Shown: positions 20,322 through 30,697, numbered from the stretch's first letter. The stretch is DNA of 64,000 nucleotides from Brucella oryzae (GCA_012103035.1 JAAVLL010000002.1:186001-250000), one strand, 5' to 3'. The notes: generated from the letters alone by a model not told the origin. Numbers and translations are program-made.

Positions 20322-21522
20322 CAGGCTGATGGAGCCAGCGCTGTTTTCGGGCGGCGAGACAGCGTGAACAACAGTCCTGCCGCTGCCAGAAGGCCGCCTG
20401 CGACCGGAATCGCTGCATAGCCATAGCCTGCGCTGATGACGCCGCCGCCAAGGGCCGCGCCCACCGCATTGCCGAGGTTGAACGCGCCGATATTGATCGA
20501 TGATGCCAGCCCCGGCGCTTCCGATGCAGCCTGCATCACGCGGGTTTGAACTGGGGAACGATTGCGAAAGCCGCCGCACCCCAGGCGAGCAGGCCGATTG
20601 CCGCACCGATATGGCTTCCCAGCAGAAACGGCAATGCCAGACTGATGATGGCAAGCGCTGCAAGAAATATCCGCGTTGCTCCATTGAGTGACCAGTCTGC
20701 GAGGCGCCCGCCGAGCGCGTTGCCAATGGTGAAGCCCACGCCAATGAGAATGAGCGCCAGCGTCACGAAACTTTCCGAAGCGCTGGTAAGGTCTGCCAGT
20801 ACGGGTGCCACATAGGTGTAGAGCGTGAACATCGCGCCAGCGCCCATGACGGTCGTTGCGAGCGACATCAGCACGGTCGGGCGCATCAGGACGCCAAGCT
20901 CACGACGGATGTCGGGCATCTTGCCTGCCTCGCCACGCGGCAGCGAAAGCCAGAGCGCCGAGATGGCGAGCAGGCCCAGAACAGCAGTACCGGCAAATGA
21001 CATGCGCCAGCCGATCTGCTGGCCAATCCATGTCGCTGCCGGGACGCCGCCGATATTGGCAATCGTCAGGCCCATGAACATGGTGGCAACGGCGCTTGCC
21101 CGCTTTTCAGGCGGCACGACACTGGCTGCAACAATGGAACCGAGGCCGAAAAATGCACCGTGATTGAGGCTCGTTACCAAGCGCGCTGCAAGCAGCGTCC
21201 AGTAATCCGGTGCGAGAGCCGACAGGATGTTGCCGAGCGTGAATATGCCCATCAGCAGCATCAGGGCCGTGCGTTTGCCGAACCGCCCGAAGGCAAGCGT
21301 CATGATCGGTGCGCCGACCATCACGCCGATAGCATAGGCGCTGACCAGAAGACCAGCTGTCGGGATGGAAACGTCAACGCCGTCGGCAATGACCGGCAGC
21401 AGACCCATCGGCGCGAATTCTGTGGTGCCGATACCGAAGGCACCGATTGCAAGCGCCAGAAGCGGCCAGTTGAAACCGGCCGCCTTCGTTGCGCTGTCAT
21501 GAGACTTCATCGTGCTCATCAT
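20318..21522 (-). CDS. MFS drug/sugar exporter of the AraJ/YdhP type
   Basis: About 401 residues with twelve predicted membrane segments. The N-terminus LALAIGAFGIGTTEFAPMGL and the loop FGRFGKRTALMLLMGIFTLG are typical of the DHA1 (AraJ, YdhP, PbuE) exporters. The frame breaks near its end: adding one base to GGGG 20553-20556 (plus strand) turns PQFKPA-stop into PPVQTRVMQAASEAPG and extends the protein to 20318. It starts nine bases after the aldo/keto reductase stop and is probably co-transcribed with it from the LysR-controlled promoter. Substrate unknown. Confidence 0.85.
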
Positions 21523-21530
21523 AGTCTCCG

Positions 21531-22353
21531 TTATTTGTCCCAGACTGGAGCCAGACCTTCAGGGCTGACCAGTCGTCCATCGGGCGGGCGAGTCTGGAAA
21601 TCGCGGTCATGTCTTCTGCGCTGGCTCAAAGTCGAATATGTCGAAATTTTCAGCGACACGCTCGGGCTTGGCCGTCTTGGAAAGGGCGATAAAGCCACGT
21701 TCGATCAGCCAGCGCAGACCGACCTGAGCGGCCGTCTTGCCGTATCGAGCGCCAATGGCCTGCAAGATGGGGTCGCGCGGCACTGCGCCATCAGCCATGC
21801 CGTAATAGGCGGTGATGGCAACACCTGCTGCCCTTGCGGCGTCGGCTACGGCGTTCTGGTCGAGATAGGGGTGGACTTCGATCTGGTTGGTGACGATAGG
21901 TGCTGCACTGCGAAGGACAGACTCTTTCATCTGCGCGACATTCTGATTGCTCACGCCGATGAAGCGCGTCTTGCCTGCCGCTTGCACAGCGTTCAGCATG
22001 TCTATCTGGTCGGCAATAGCCACCTTGTCGGCAGGCCAGTGCAGAAGCAGGAGGTCGACCCGATCCACTTTCAGCTTGTCCAGGCTTTCGTCGACGGATG
22101 TACTGAATTTTTCGGGGCTATAATTATCGACCCAGACTTTCGTGGTGAGAAACAGGTCTTCGCGTCGTGCGCCTGCCTTTTCCAGTGCGCGCCCGAGAGC
22201 AGCCTCGTTCTGGTAGATCTGCGCTGTGTCGAAATGGCGGAAGCCAGCTTCCAGCGCCGCTGGAACAACGTTTTCCACTTCCGCATCCATCATGCGGAAA
22301 ACACCGAAGCCGAGCGCGGGTATGGTCGCGCCGTGTGCGTTCACGATTTTCAT
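21531..22353 (-). CDS. Aldo/keto reductase
   Basis: NADPH-dependent aldehyde or ketone reductase, TIM barrel, about 274 residues. The catalytic tetrad can be followed: FDTAQIYQNE (Asp, Tyr), TTKVW (Lys), LLLLHWP (His); the NADPH end has ALSKTAKPERVAENFDIFDF. The literal frame stops at 21607; adding bases at TT 21614-21615 and GGG 21582-21584 extends it to FEPAQKDM...LAPVWDK ending at 21531. ATG 22353 has GGAG about eight bases upstream. Divergent from lysR, same operon as the MFS exporter. Confidence 0.86.
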
Positions 22354-22529
22354 ATTATCTCCTGTCGATTGGCCTTCGGCGTTTCGCGTGAGGAGCGCGA
22401 GCTTGGGAGGCTCATGCTTCGGGCCGTCATTTTGTTGATCCTGTACCAAGCAGCTTTCGGTCAGGTTTGATTTCGTGAAGCAGAAATAGGATAATCGCGC
22501 GGACTTGAAAATCCGCTCGGATCCACATT

Positions 22530-22552
22530 ATCTGTGAAACGATTTCACAGAT
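22530..22552. promoter_or_regulatory. Palindromic LysR-type operator between lysR and the AKR gene
   Basis: Perfect 10-base arms, ATCTGTGAAA (22530-22539) and TTTCACAGAT (22543-22552), separated by CGA. It contains a T-N11-A core, the usual LysR recognition pattern, and lies 10 bases upstream of the lysR ATG. It probably serves autoregulation of lysR and control of the divergent AKR-MFS operon. The palindrome is seen; the binding protein is inferred. Confidence 0.72.
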
Positions 22553-22562
22553 GGAGCGGGCA

Positions 22563-23464
22563 ATGGATAATCGCGTTGGCGAAATGCAGGTTTTATGCGG
22601 GTTGTTGAAACGGGTAGTTTCTCCGAAGCCGCCCGTCTTCTGCGTATGAACCCTTCGACCATCAGCAAGCTCATATCCCGTATCGAAGCAAGGCTCGGCG
22701 TGCGGCTTCTGGAACGCTCGTCCCGCCGCCTGTCGCTGACGACCGAGGGACAGATTTATTATGAGCGTAGTCAGGGACTGCTGCGCGATTTCGAGGCAGT
22801 CGAACGCGAGCTTTCGCAGGGCTCTGCGAGCACGGGCGGTACTGTGCGCGTCAACGCTTCTGTGGCACTGGGCACGCTGGCTCTGGAACCTTTGCTGCCG
22901 GAATTCCTGTCGGCCTATCCGAATATCGTGATCGACTTGTCTCTGTCTGATGAGCTGGTCGACCTTTATCTTGATCGCACCGATGTGGCTTTCCGTATCG
23001 GCACCTTGCCCAATTCCAGCATGATGGCGCGCAAGCTTGGTACGGCGCGGCGCAAGATCGTGGCGGCTCCCGCCTATCTGGAACGTTGCGGTACGCCGTT
23101 GACCATAGACGACCTTGCCGATCACAATTGCATCGGTTTCAATTTCCGCCGCGCCGCACCCGTCTGGCCGCTGAAGGAAAGCGGTCGCATCGTGGATCGC
23201 GCGGTCTACGGTTCACTGCTGGCCAATAACGGGGAAACGGTCCGGCGTATGGCGGTAGCTGGGCTGGGGCTCGCCCGGATTGGCGATTATCACGCGCGGA
23301 ACGATCTCGCTTCTGGCGCTTTGGTGGAGGTTTTGGCCGAGGCGGTCGAGAACGACATAGAGGAAGTACACGCCGTGTTTCTTGGCGGCGCGCGACTGCC
23401 GCAACGAGTCCGTGTTTTCCTTGATTTTGTAGTGCCGCGTCTGCAGGCTTATCTTGCGACTTAA
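22563..23464 (+). CDS. LysR-family transcriptional regulator
   Basis: About 300 residues. The helix-turn-helix is GSFSEAARLLRMNPSTISKL near residue 18, followed by the linker helix and a LysR substrate-binding domain (GTVRVNASVALGTLALEPLL, DVAFRIGTLPNSSMMARKLG). ATG 22563 begins MDNRVGEMQV, then a shift at TTTT 22591-22594; one added T gives MQVFMRVVETGSFSEAA. It is divergent from the aldo/keto reductase and the MFS exporter and is their likely regulator. Inducer unknown, plausibly an aldehyde or quinone. Confidence 0.86.
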
Positions 23465-23766
23465 TCGGGCCGATTTACTCGAATCATCGGCGATGATCCC
23501 GGAAACGTCGAATTTCCGGCGCAAAACACGTGCTTCATCCAAAATAATTAGGTTTCCGATAGCCTAACGATTTCAGCTCGTTGCTGATATGCGCCCCTAT
23601 GATCACGGGTTAGTGCTCCGCTTTTGTGTTGACTATTAACATTTCGTTAACCACAGTTTGTTGCAATATGTAACATAGCGTTACATTTCTTGATGTCGAA
23701 CGAGGTGTGGATTGAGCAAAACCGGCAGACCAGACAGCAATCCTTGCAGGCAAGGGGAGGTCTGCC
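23465..23766. promoter_or_regulatory. Intergenic region with an inverted repeat upstream of the SbmA-like transporter
   Basis: About 300 bases without a gene. A near-consensus TTGACT (about 23632-23637) is a candidate -35. Downstream is an inverted repeat with seven-base arms ATGTAAC (23668-23674) and GTTACAT (23680-23686) spaced by five bases, a plausible operator. A strong AGGGGAGG ribosome-binding site at the right end decides the GTG start at 23767. Confidence 0.45.
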
Positions 23767-25616
23767 GTGGCTGACATGACGTCGTTCTGGGGGCTGATGC
23801 GTGCCTATTGGATTTCCGACCGCTGGAAGGAAGCCTGGGTTCTCACCATCGCAATCTTCCTGATAACGGCCTTCGTGAGCAAGACCACCGTATGGGTGGC
23901 CGAGGCCTCGGGCCTGCTCATGAATTCCATTGTCAATGTCAACACTGCGCCTGTTCAGCATCCTCTCATGACTATTGCCGCCAATGCGGGCATTCTCGTG
24001 CTGTTGATGCTGGCAAAGGACGTGATGCTGGTCGGCTCTCGCCATTTCCTGTCCACAACGCTGCACCGTAAGTGGCGCAAATGGTTGAACGACCAGTTCT
24101 CCACTGCGCTGTTGAACGGCAAGCACACGCATTTCCACCTGCAACAGGGTAGGGGCAAGGATCAGCCTGACAATATCGATCAGCGTCTGCAGGAATCGAT
24201 CAAGGGCATGACCGGTGGCGCCATCGGCCTCGTCATGGGCATTGTCGGGGTGTTCCTGTCTGCTTTCTTCATCGGCCAGAAGCGATCGAAATGTCCACGC
24301 ATGTGGAGGGGCTGGATTTCCTCGGCAGCTATGGCAGCGCCGTTCTGGCCTTTGCTGCAATCGTGATCTATGTCCCGCTCGGAACGCTGATCGCGATCAA
24401 GATCGGCAAGCGACTGGAGCGTCTCAATCTCGGCATCCAGAAGGCCGAAGGTTCCTATCGTGGCGAGTGGACGACGCTGCTGCGTCGCAGTTTTCAGATT
24501 TCGGCATCCGGCGGCGAGGCCGTCCAGCGGTCGGTCAATGACCGTCTTTACAAGGATGTCGATGGCACCTGGAACCGGCTCAATCGTTTCGATGCCGCCT
24601 ATCTCGCTTTCTCGCAGGCCTATGGTTTTCTGTCGAACCGTATCGTTGCCTATATTCCGGGTCTTTTGCCCTATATGAGCGGCTCCGTCAGTTTTCGGAA
24701 CTATGTAACGGGTGCGGAACTCGTCGCGGCAATGATTAATGATTGTTCGTGGTTCATTCAGGTCATGCCGGCAATTGCCAATCTGCGCGCCAATGCGGGC
24801 CGTGTGATCGGCCTCGCGCAGGCAATCGAAAATGTTCAGGACCCGACCGAGTTCTACAGCCGATCCGGCATCAACCGCTTTGCTTTCGCTGAGCAGCATC
24901 CGCGCTTCGGCCTGTCGGTGCGCAATCTCACCCTCATGCAGGGACCGGACAGCGAAGCACCGTTCCTGCGCTCCGGCGTCATCAATATTCGTTCCGGCGA
25001 CTGGGTTTATATGCGGGGCGAATCCGGCTCTGGCAAAACCTCCTTCGTCAAGGCGCTGAACGGCCTGTGGCCCTATGGCACCGGCGATATCATCTATCCG
25101 CAGAACGCCACCTCGCTTTATGCGACGCAGGAGGCCAAGTTCCCGTCTGTCACGCTGAAACAGCTTGTCAGCCTGCCCGCCGATGAAAGTCTGTTCAGCG
25201 ATCTTGCTGTTGCTGCGGTGCTGCACGAGGCGGGGTTGGGCGAATTCATCGAGCGCATGAACGACGCCGATGCCGATGGTGCGCCGTGGGATATGGTTCT
25301 TTCCGGCGGACAGAAGCAGAAGATCGTGCTGGCGCGCATTCTGTTGCACAAGCCGTCGATCATCTTCCTTGACGAGGCAACAGGCGCCCTCGATCCGACT
25401 TCCAAGATGCGCTTCCATGAGGCGCTGAAGACGCGCTGCCCGCAAGCTATCGTCATCAGCATCATGCATGAGGACAAGCTGCCGCTGCTTGAAAACGGCC
25501 AAAACGTCTATTCGCATGTGCTGGATATCCGCAACGGCACTGTCTCGCTGCGTCCGGTTCACTTCGATACAATGCCGGATGTGGCTGTTGAAACGCCTCT
25601 CATCGCCGCTGAATAA
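23767..25616 (+). CDS. ABC transporter, SbmA/BacA-like membrane domain fused to ATPase (YddA/ExsE type)
   Basis: About 617 residues: an N-terminal ABC_membrane_2 domain with about five segments (ISDRWKEAWVLTIAIFLITA, GAIGLVMGIVGVFLSAFFIG) and a C-terminal ATPase with Walker A RGESGSGKTSFVKALNGLWP, signature LSGGQKQKIVLARILLHKP and Walker B IIFLDEATGALDP. The frame breaks at AA 24280-24281; one extra A gives GQKAIEMSTHVEGLDFLGSY. GTG 23767 is chosen over ATG 23776 because AGGGGAGG sits eight bases upstream of it. Relatives act in uptake of peptides or cobalamin and in envelope lipid export, so a substrate cannot be assigned. Monocistronic. Confidence 0.82.
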
Positions 25617-25626
25617 AGCCGTAAGG

Positions 25627-25673
25627 TTGCAAAAGTCCAAATTTGGACTATATTCTGATCTGGACGATTGGAG
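25627..25673 (+). promoter_or_regulatory. Promoter and 16-bp operator of the Xre-RES toxin-antitoxin operon
   Basis: -35 TTGCAA at 25627-25632 and -10 TATATT at 25649-25654 are separated by 16 bases. The spacer and the first -10 base form the perfect palindrome AGTCCAAATTTGGACT (25634-25649). A GGAGG ribosome-binding site follows about eight bases before ATG 25680. Placing an operator inside the spacer is the standard layout of autoregulated toxin-antitoxin operons, so the antitoxin is the likely ligand. Confidence 0.78.
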
Positions 25674-25679
25674 GCAGCC

Positions 25680-26207
25680 ATGGCCAGAAGCAATGCGGCG
25701 TTGAAGACAGTGATAGGCAAGGGGCCGGATATTCTCGACGCGGCCCGCTTTGCTCCTCATTCACGCAAGAGTTTGAGCGGGCCGGGCCTGCGCACGTTCC
25801 TTTCCATTGCCGATCTTTGGGGGCTGGACGAACAGCAGCGGCTCATGGTGCTGGGGCTGCCTTCGAGATCGACCTATTATAATTGGGTGAAGGCGGTGCG
25901 TGAACATCGCGACATTACGCTCGATGTGGATGTGCTGATGCGGCTATCCGCCGTGCTCGGCATTCATCAGGCTCTGGGTGTGCTTTACTCGGATGAGAAG
26001 GCTGGCATCCGCTGGTTACATACGCCCAATCAGGCTGGGGTCTTCGGCAGTCATCCACCGTTGAGCCTGGTAACAAGCGGCTTGCAGGATGGCTTGCTGA
26101 CCGTCCGCCGGTTTCTGGATGCGGCGCGCGGCGGCCTTTACATGGAGCCGAACGAACTGGATCGCGAGTTTCGGCCTTATCGCGATGAGGACGTGGTGTT
26201 CTCGTGA
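25680..26207 (+). CDS. Xre/MbcA/ParS antitoxin (DUF2384 toxin-binding domain)
   Basis: Intact, 175 residues. The N-terminal half has a helix-turn-helix of the Xre-like antitoxin kind (LSIADLWGLDEQQRLMVLGL then STYYNWVKAVREH), the middle is LMRLSAVLGIHQALGVLYSD, and the C-terminal DUF2384 part carries WLHTPNQAGVFGSHPPLSLV and GLLTVRRFLDAARGG. The family neutralises RES toxins and represses its own promoter. GTGA at 26204-26207 overlaps the toxin start, giving tight coupling with antitoxin first. Confidence 0.88.
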   Translation: MARSNAALKTVIGKGPDILDAARFAPHSRKSLSGPGLRTFLSIADLWGLDEQQRLMVLGLPSRSTYYNWVKAVREHRDITLDVDVLMRLSAVLGIHQALGVLYSDEKAGIRWLHTPNQAGVFGSHPPLSLVTSGLQDGLLTVRRFLDAARGGLYMEPNELDREFRPYRDEDVVFS

Positions 26208-26868
26208 GGCGCAATCCCGCCCCACAGCCAAGCTATCGCCTGATCCCGTCGCGTTTTCCGCCGATTGGTCTTTTGACACGGTTGCTACTGCTGCCGATCT
26301 GGAAGCGGTGATGGAACTGGCAGGCTGGACGAATGATCGTCTTCTGACTGAGCGATTGCAGCGCCTTCCGCATGAGGAATGGGTGTTTGGCAGGCCCAAT
26401 TCCAGCATTGTCATGGCGACGTTTCTCCATGTGGCGCCGGGCGGCATGCGCTTCAACGGGCCGGAACTCGGTGCCTGGTATGCGGCGGCGCGGCTCACCA
26501 CCTCAGTCGTCGAGGTTGCGCACCACATGCGTCGCGAAACCGTTGCAACGCAGCAGGACGGTCTGGTGCGTACGTTTCGGGTCTATACGGCGAAGCTGGA
26601 AGAAGAGTTTGTCGATATATGCGGCGAGCAGGCAGGGTTACCCGCTGTCTATGATCCGACGGATTACGCGGCCTCACAGACATTCGGCGAAGAGATGCGC
26701 AGGGGAGGTGAGTTTGGAATTCTGTTCGACAGTTTGCGCCACGAAGGCGGCATCAATGCTGTCGCATTTCGCTCCAGCCGGATCGGGCAAGTAACGCAGG
26801 GCGATCATTACGAAATCACGGTCGAAAGAGCCTCGCAGCGCATTCAAGCGAAAAAGCTCAATAGTTGA
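26204..26868 (+). CDS. RES-domain toxin (NAD+-degrading or ADP-ribosylating)
   Basis: About 221 residues. After a short N-terminus (PSYRLIPSRFPPIGLFDTVA once repaired) it has the RES pattern: FGRPNSSIVMATFLHVAPGG, then WYAARL-like AWYAAARLTTSVVEVAHHMR with the conserved Arg/Glu positions, and a C-terminal GINAVAFRSSRIG. RES toxins such as MbcT, ParT and Xre-RES partners deplete NAD+ or modify a target with it. A shift at TTTT 26271-26274 interrupts the nominal frame; one added T joins GTG 26204 to the long frame. The shift looks like the assembly error seen elsewhere, but an inactivated toxin cannot be excluded. Confidence 0.82.
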
Positions 26869-26930
26869 AGAGGCTGGAGACTGAAGAGGCAGTCACTACC
26901 GTCCACCTGGATTGTTTCCCCAGAGAATTT

Positions 26931-26957
26931 CCCGAAAACCGCTTCGCACTTTTCGGG
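26931..26957. repeat. Hairpin repeat with conserved loop core (copy 1)
   Basis: Arms CCCGAAAA (26931-26938) and TTTTCGGG (26950-26957) enclose CCGCTTCGCACT. The same 15-base core CCGCTTCGCACTTTT recurs at 46457-46471 with different but again complementary arms. It lies between the convergent RES toxin and CDF genes and could act as a bidirectional terminator. It resembles the short palindromic intergenic repeats common in Rhizobiales. Confidence 0.68.
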
Positions 26958-26977
26958 ATGCACTCTAACGCTCCAGG

Positions 26978-27991
26978 TCACACGGCCCACTCCACATCCG
27001 TGGTAAAGGCAATCGTCAGCCAACGGTTCGGCCCTTCACCGCCAAGCGCGTCGCCGATTTCATCACGCAAGGCGTCCCACTCCTCAAGTTTTCGTGGTGG
27101 GAGATCTTGAGGTACGATGAAATAGAGTTCGATCTGCTTGCCACGACCGACCTTGGCGACATAAGCGCGATATGACAGAAAGCCGTTCCGTTTGACGAAC
27201 TCTTCCGCAACCGCATCGACATGCTGTTTGAGATCAACGGGCGTAATCAGGAATATGTCGGCCAGTGCCTGCCTGATCGTGCCGATTGGCATGGGAATGA
27301 TGACAAGACAAACGACCGCGAGAACGGCCGGATCGATATAGGGCGTCACCCAGCCGAGCTCGGTTCCCTCAATCGCGTAGCCGATCGAAAAAGCGACCAA
27401 AAGCGCCGCAGTAATCCCACCCGACATGATCCAGGCTTTGGCGTCGAGCGCCACGAAGTCAGATTTCAATGTGCGGTTTGCGCGCATTTCGAACCACGCC
27501 ATGCCGAGACAGGCGATAAGCGCGAGGACCGCATAGAAAATCGCATAGCTGAATTCAAGTTCGCGTCCGCCATCCATAAGGCTGCCGATTGCGTTGATGA
27601 GTGCGTAGATCGCAACGCCGGTGAGCATCATGCCATTGAGGCCCAATACCATTGGCTCAAGATGCCAGAAGCCCATTGTGAAGCGATCGCGCAATTTTCC
27701 GCGCGGCTGTTCCGGCAAGGCAGAAAGGGCGATGAGGCGCGAGACGAGAAGGGCGAGCCCGCTCATCGCAGCATCGGCCAGCATGTAAACGCCATCAAAC
27801 ACGATAGAAAACGAGCCGGATAACAGGCCGAAAACGACGCCGAAACCAGCAACCAGGATAGTAACTGCTATGGAAATTTGAAGAATAGATTGTTCACTGC
27901 GCAATTTTACTCCGATATAAACAGCATGCAACGCGGTCTGGTCTCGGATGTGCGTCTCTGCGTCCCGAACCAACTCCGCGTTGCACGCCAA
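26978..27991 (-). CDS. Cation diffusion facilitator family transporter
   Basis: Intact, 337 residues. Six predicted membrane segments start with ISIAVTILVAGFGVVFGLLS; SIVFDGVYMLADAAMSGLAL holds the segment II metal-site acidic residues (D-x4-A-D pattern) and KSDFVALDAKAWIMSG those of segment V. The C-terminal cytoplasmic domain (about 240-337) ends IAFTTDVEWAV. CDF proteins export divalent metals such as Zn, Mn, Co or Fe; the motif is not the classic HxxxD zinc form, so the metal is open. An internal start shortening the N-terminus by about 20 residues is possible. Monocistronic. Confidence 0.83.
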   Translation of the reverse strand: MACNAELVRDAETHIRDQTALHAVYIGVKLRSEQSILQISIAVTILVAGFGVVFGLLSGSFSIVFDGVYMLADAAMSGLALLVSRLIALSALPEQPRGKLRDRFTMGFWHLEPMVLGLNGMMLTGVAIYALINAIGSLMDGGRELEFSYAIFYAVLALIACLGMAWFEMRANRTLKSDFVALDAKAWIMSGGITAALLVAFSIGYAIEGTELGWVTPYIDPAVLAVVCLVIIPMPIGTIRQALADIFLITPVDLKQHVDAVAEEFVKRNGFLSYRAYVAKVGRGKQIELYFIVPQDLPPRKLEEWDALRDEIGDALGGEGPNRWLTIAFTTDVEWAV

Positions 27992-28043
27992 ATCTATACC
28001 AGTGGTGTGGATCTGACAAATCGCGTCAAATTTTTGGATATTC

Positions 28044-29066
28044 TTATGCCCATTCCGGCACTCGGGTTGCGGACTCGCGAAGGATCAGTTCGACGGGCCA
28101 TAATTCATGAATGTCGGTGGCTGCGCGTCCGTCAAGTATGTCCATCACAAGGTCGGCGCAGCGTTTTCCTGCGGCACGCATCGATGAGCGCGTCGCGGTC
28201 AGGGACGGTACCATATTGTCGGCACTCAGAAACGAGATGACGTCGTCATGAGCGATGACAGAAATATCCTTGCCGATTGAAAGGCCGAAAGATCGTGCAG
28301 CGCGATAAATGCCAAGCGCAGTCATCATTGAACCGGCGACAAATGCCGTCGGTCGTGGATTGCGTTCCAGAAGCTTGTGTGCGAGTCGATAGCCGACCTC
28401 ATCCGTGAAATCGCCGTGCTCGACAAGGTTCGGATCGAAAGTGATGCCCCTGTTTTCGAGAGCTTTCCGATAACCTTCGTCGCGGTGGAGTGAGAAGGTG
28501 AAACCGTAGCGACCGTTTATCATTGCGATATGATGATGCCCGAGATCGAGCAGGTGGGTAGTCGAACGATAAACCGCACCCTCATTGTCGATATCCAGCC
28601 AAGCGTGCGGAATGTCGGTATCAGACCGTCCGTGCACGAGAAAAGGCATGCCCAGTTCGTGCAGCATGCGGATGCGCTCGTCATTGGGTTTTGGAGACGT
28701 GACGATGATTGCATCAACTCGGTGGCTGGTGGCCAGGCGTCGGCAGAGTTGCACTTCATCATCGGTCCCATTATTGGCAATCGGGCTGACGAGAATGTCG
28801 ACTTCATCCTGACTAAGCCGTTCCGCCATGCCGCGCATGAATTCGGCGAAGTGAAACTCGCTGTTGCGGCCCATCACAACGCCGATGGCACCGGCACGCC
28901 CCGTCACCAGCCTGACCGCATTGACGTTGGGTCGGTAACCGAGGCGGATAGCCTCATCCATGACCCGCTTTCGCGTGCTTTCCGCCACTTCAGGATAGCC
29001 GCTCAGTGCCCGGCTGACGGTCGTGGCTGAGAGGCCGAGATGTTTGGCGAATTCACGGAGTTTCAT
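28044..29066 (-). CDS. thuR: LacI-family regulator of trehalose utilisation
   Basis: Intact, 340 residues. It opens with the LacI helix-turn-helix KLREFAKHLGLSATTVSRAL and hinge helix, then a periplasmic-binding-protein-like sensor (GAIGVVMGRNSEFHFAEFM, ISVIAHDDVISFLSADNMVP). It is divergent from thuE and is the probable repressor of the thu operon with trehalose or a derivative as inducer. The symbol follows the Rhizobiales thu locus; the family assignment is firm, the specificity is inferred. Confidence 0.85.
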   Translation of the reverse strand: MKLREFAKHLGLSATTVSRALSGYPEVAESTRKRVMDEAIRLGYRPNVNAVRLVTGRAGAIGVVMGRNSEFHFAEFMRGMAERLSQDEVDILVSPIANNGTDDEVQLCRRLATSHRVDAIIVTSPKPNDERIRMLHELGMPFLVHGRSDTDIPHAWLDIDNEGAVYRSTTHLLDLGHHHIAMINGRYGFTFSLHRDEGYRKALENRGITFDPNLVEHGDFTDEVGYRLAHKLLERNPRPTAFVAGSMMTALGIYRAARSFGLSIGKDISVIAHDDVISFLSADNMVPSLTATRSSMRAAGKRCADLVMDILDGRAATDIHELWPVELILRESATRVPEWA

Positions 29067-29432
29067 TTGGCTTTCGAACTATACAGGCAGGCAAGGCGGC
29101 GGATTATAGCCGCTTCCCTGCGATTAACAATTGGTTGGTCGAATTCTGTGCACCGCTGCAACATATAGGGTGCATGAAATCCAAACCGATTTCAAGTTTG
29201 TTTGAATCTCTGATCGAGAATGTTTGAAGAAATATATTTCTGAAGTTTTTATCAACAATGGGTCGACCATATAAGTCATTGAATTATATTACGTTAGAGC
29301 TAACTTCATACGAAGTGAAGCGAGGTGATAATCTTCGCCTTGACAGGAATGCGGTCCTCTGCGACCCTCTCTTTATCCAAACCGTTTTCGATTTTATCGA
29401 GATGCTTATAAAATGGATGGGAGGAGGGAGCG
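29067..29432. promoter_or_regulatory. Divergent thuR-thuE intergenic region
   Basis: About 366 bases with no gene. It should hold both promoters and a LacI-type operator. I see a 14-base palindrome AGAAATATATTTCT at 29228-29241 and ACTTCATACGAAGT about 29304-29317 as candidates, neither with the CG centre typical of LacI sites, so no operator is assigned. GGGAGGAGGG just before ATG 29433 is the thuE ribosome-binding site. Confidence 0.4.
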
Positions 29433-30697
29433 ATGAAGGCTTTTCAGGTTCTGCTTGGGACATGCGTGGCGCTTGGTCTGGCGACAGTGAATGGTCATGC
29501 GGTGGAGATTTCCATCGCAGCAAATTCGACGGGCAATAACATCAAGTTCCTGCAGGAACAGGTTGTCAAATTCGAGAAAGATACCGGCAACAAGGTCAAT
29601 ATCGTTTCAATGCCGTCATCGAGCAGCGAGCAGTTCAGCCAATATCGTCTGTGGCTCGCAGCCGGGAACGCCGATATCGATGTCTATCAGACCGATGTGG
29701 TATGGGCGCCGCAACTGTCCGATCAGTTCATCGATCTCACGGAAGCGACGAAAGATGTGACGGGCGCGCATTTCCCTCGATCATCGCCTCTCAGACGGTC
29801 AATGGGAAGCTGGTCGCACTGCCGTTTTATACCGACGCACCAGCCCTGTTTTACCGTAAGGATCTGCTCGAAAAATACAACAAGCAGGTTCCCAGGACAT
29901 GGGATGAGATGACGGCGACCGCCAAGGAAATCATGGACAAGGAGCGGGCTGAAGGAAAATCCGATCTGTGGGGTTACGTGTTTCAGGGTAACGCTTATGA
30001 AGGTTTGACCTGTAACGCACTTGAATGGGTCAAATCGTCGGGTGGCGGCCAGATCGTCGAGGCTGACGGTACGATTTCCATCAACAACGAAAAGGCAGCG
30101 GCGGCCATCGATCGCGCCAAGGGCTGGATCGGCACGATCTCGCCGCAGGGCGTGCTTGCCTATCAGGAAGAGGAATCCCGAGGCGTCTGGCAGACCGGCA
30201 ATGCCGTCTTCATGCGCAACTGGCCCTATGTTTATGCGCTTAGCAACAGTGCCGATAGCGGCGTGAAGGATAAATTCGATGTGGCCCCGCTTCCTTCTGG
30301 CGCCGAAGGCGAGCCGCCTGCCTCGACGCTTGGCGGCTGGAACCTTGCCGTTTCCAAATATTCCACCAAGCAGGATGCTGCCATCGCGCTTGTGAAATAT
30401 CTGGCGTCGCCGGAAGTGCAGAAGGCACAGGCGGTCGAAATCTCGCGCTTGCCGACCATTGAAGCACTTTACGATGACAAGGATGTCATTGCAGCGCAGC
30501 CTTTCATGGCCAATTGGAAGCCCATTTTCCAGAATGCCGTGCCGCGCCCATCGGCTGCGACGAAGGTGAAATATAACGAAGTCTCATCAAAATTCTGGAC
30601 TGCCGTGCACAAGACGCTCTCGGGCAACGGTACTGCGGCGGAGAATCTCGAAATGCTTGAGGTCGAACTGACTGAGCTGGAAGGCTCCGGCTGGTAG
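29433..30697 (+). CDS. thuE: Trehalose/maltose ABC importer, periplasmic binding protein
   Basis: Family 1 sugar-binding protein of about 422 residues. Signal peptide FQVLLGTCVALGLATVNGHA; then the mature domain with VEISIAANSTGNNIKFLQEQ, ALPFYTDAPALFYRKDLLEK, GGWNLAVSKYSTKQDAAIAL and the C-terminal helices. One shift at CCC 29774-29776 splits the literal frames; one added C gives GAHFPSIIASQTVNGKLVAL. It heads the thuEFGKAB cluster, and the trehalose assignment comes from thuA and thuB downstream. Confidence 0.86.

Noticed and set aside
21160..22470. 436-codon plus-strand frame opposite the MFS and aldo/keto reductase genes
   Set aside because: Antisense shadow of two well-supported minus-strand genes; no domain seen and composition follows the opposite strand's codon positions.
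24180..25760. 526-codon minus-strand frame opposite the SbmA-like transporter
   Set aside because: It is the complement of an ATPase gene with intact Walker motifs; high-GC genomes commonly show such antisense frames.
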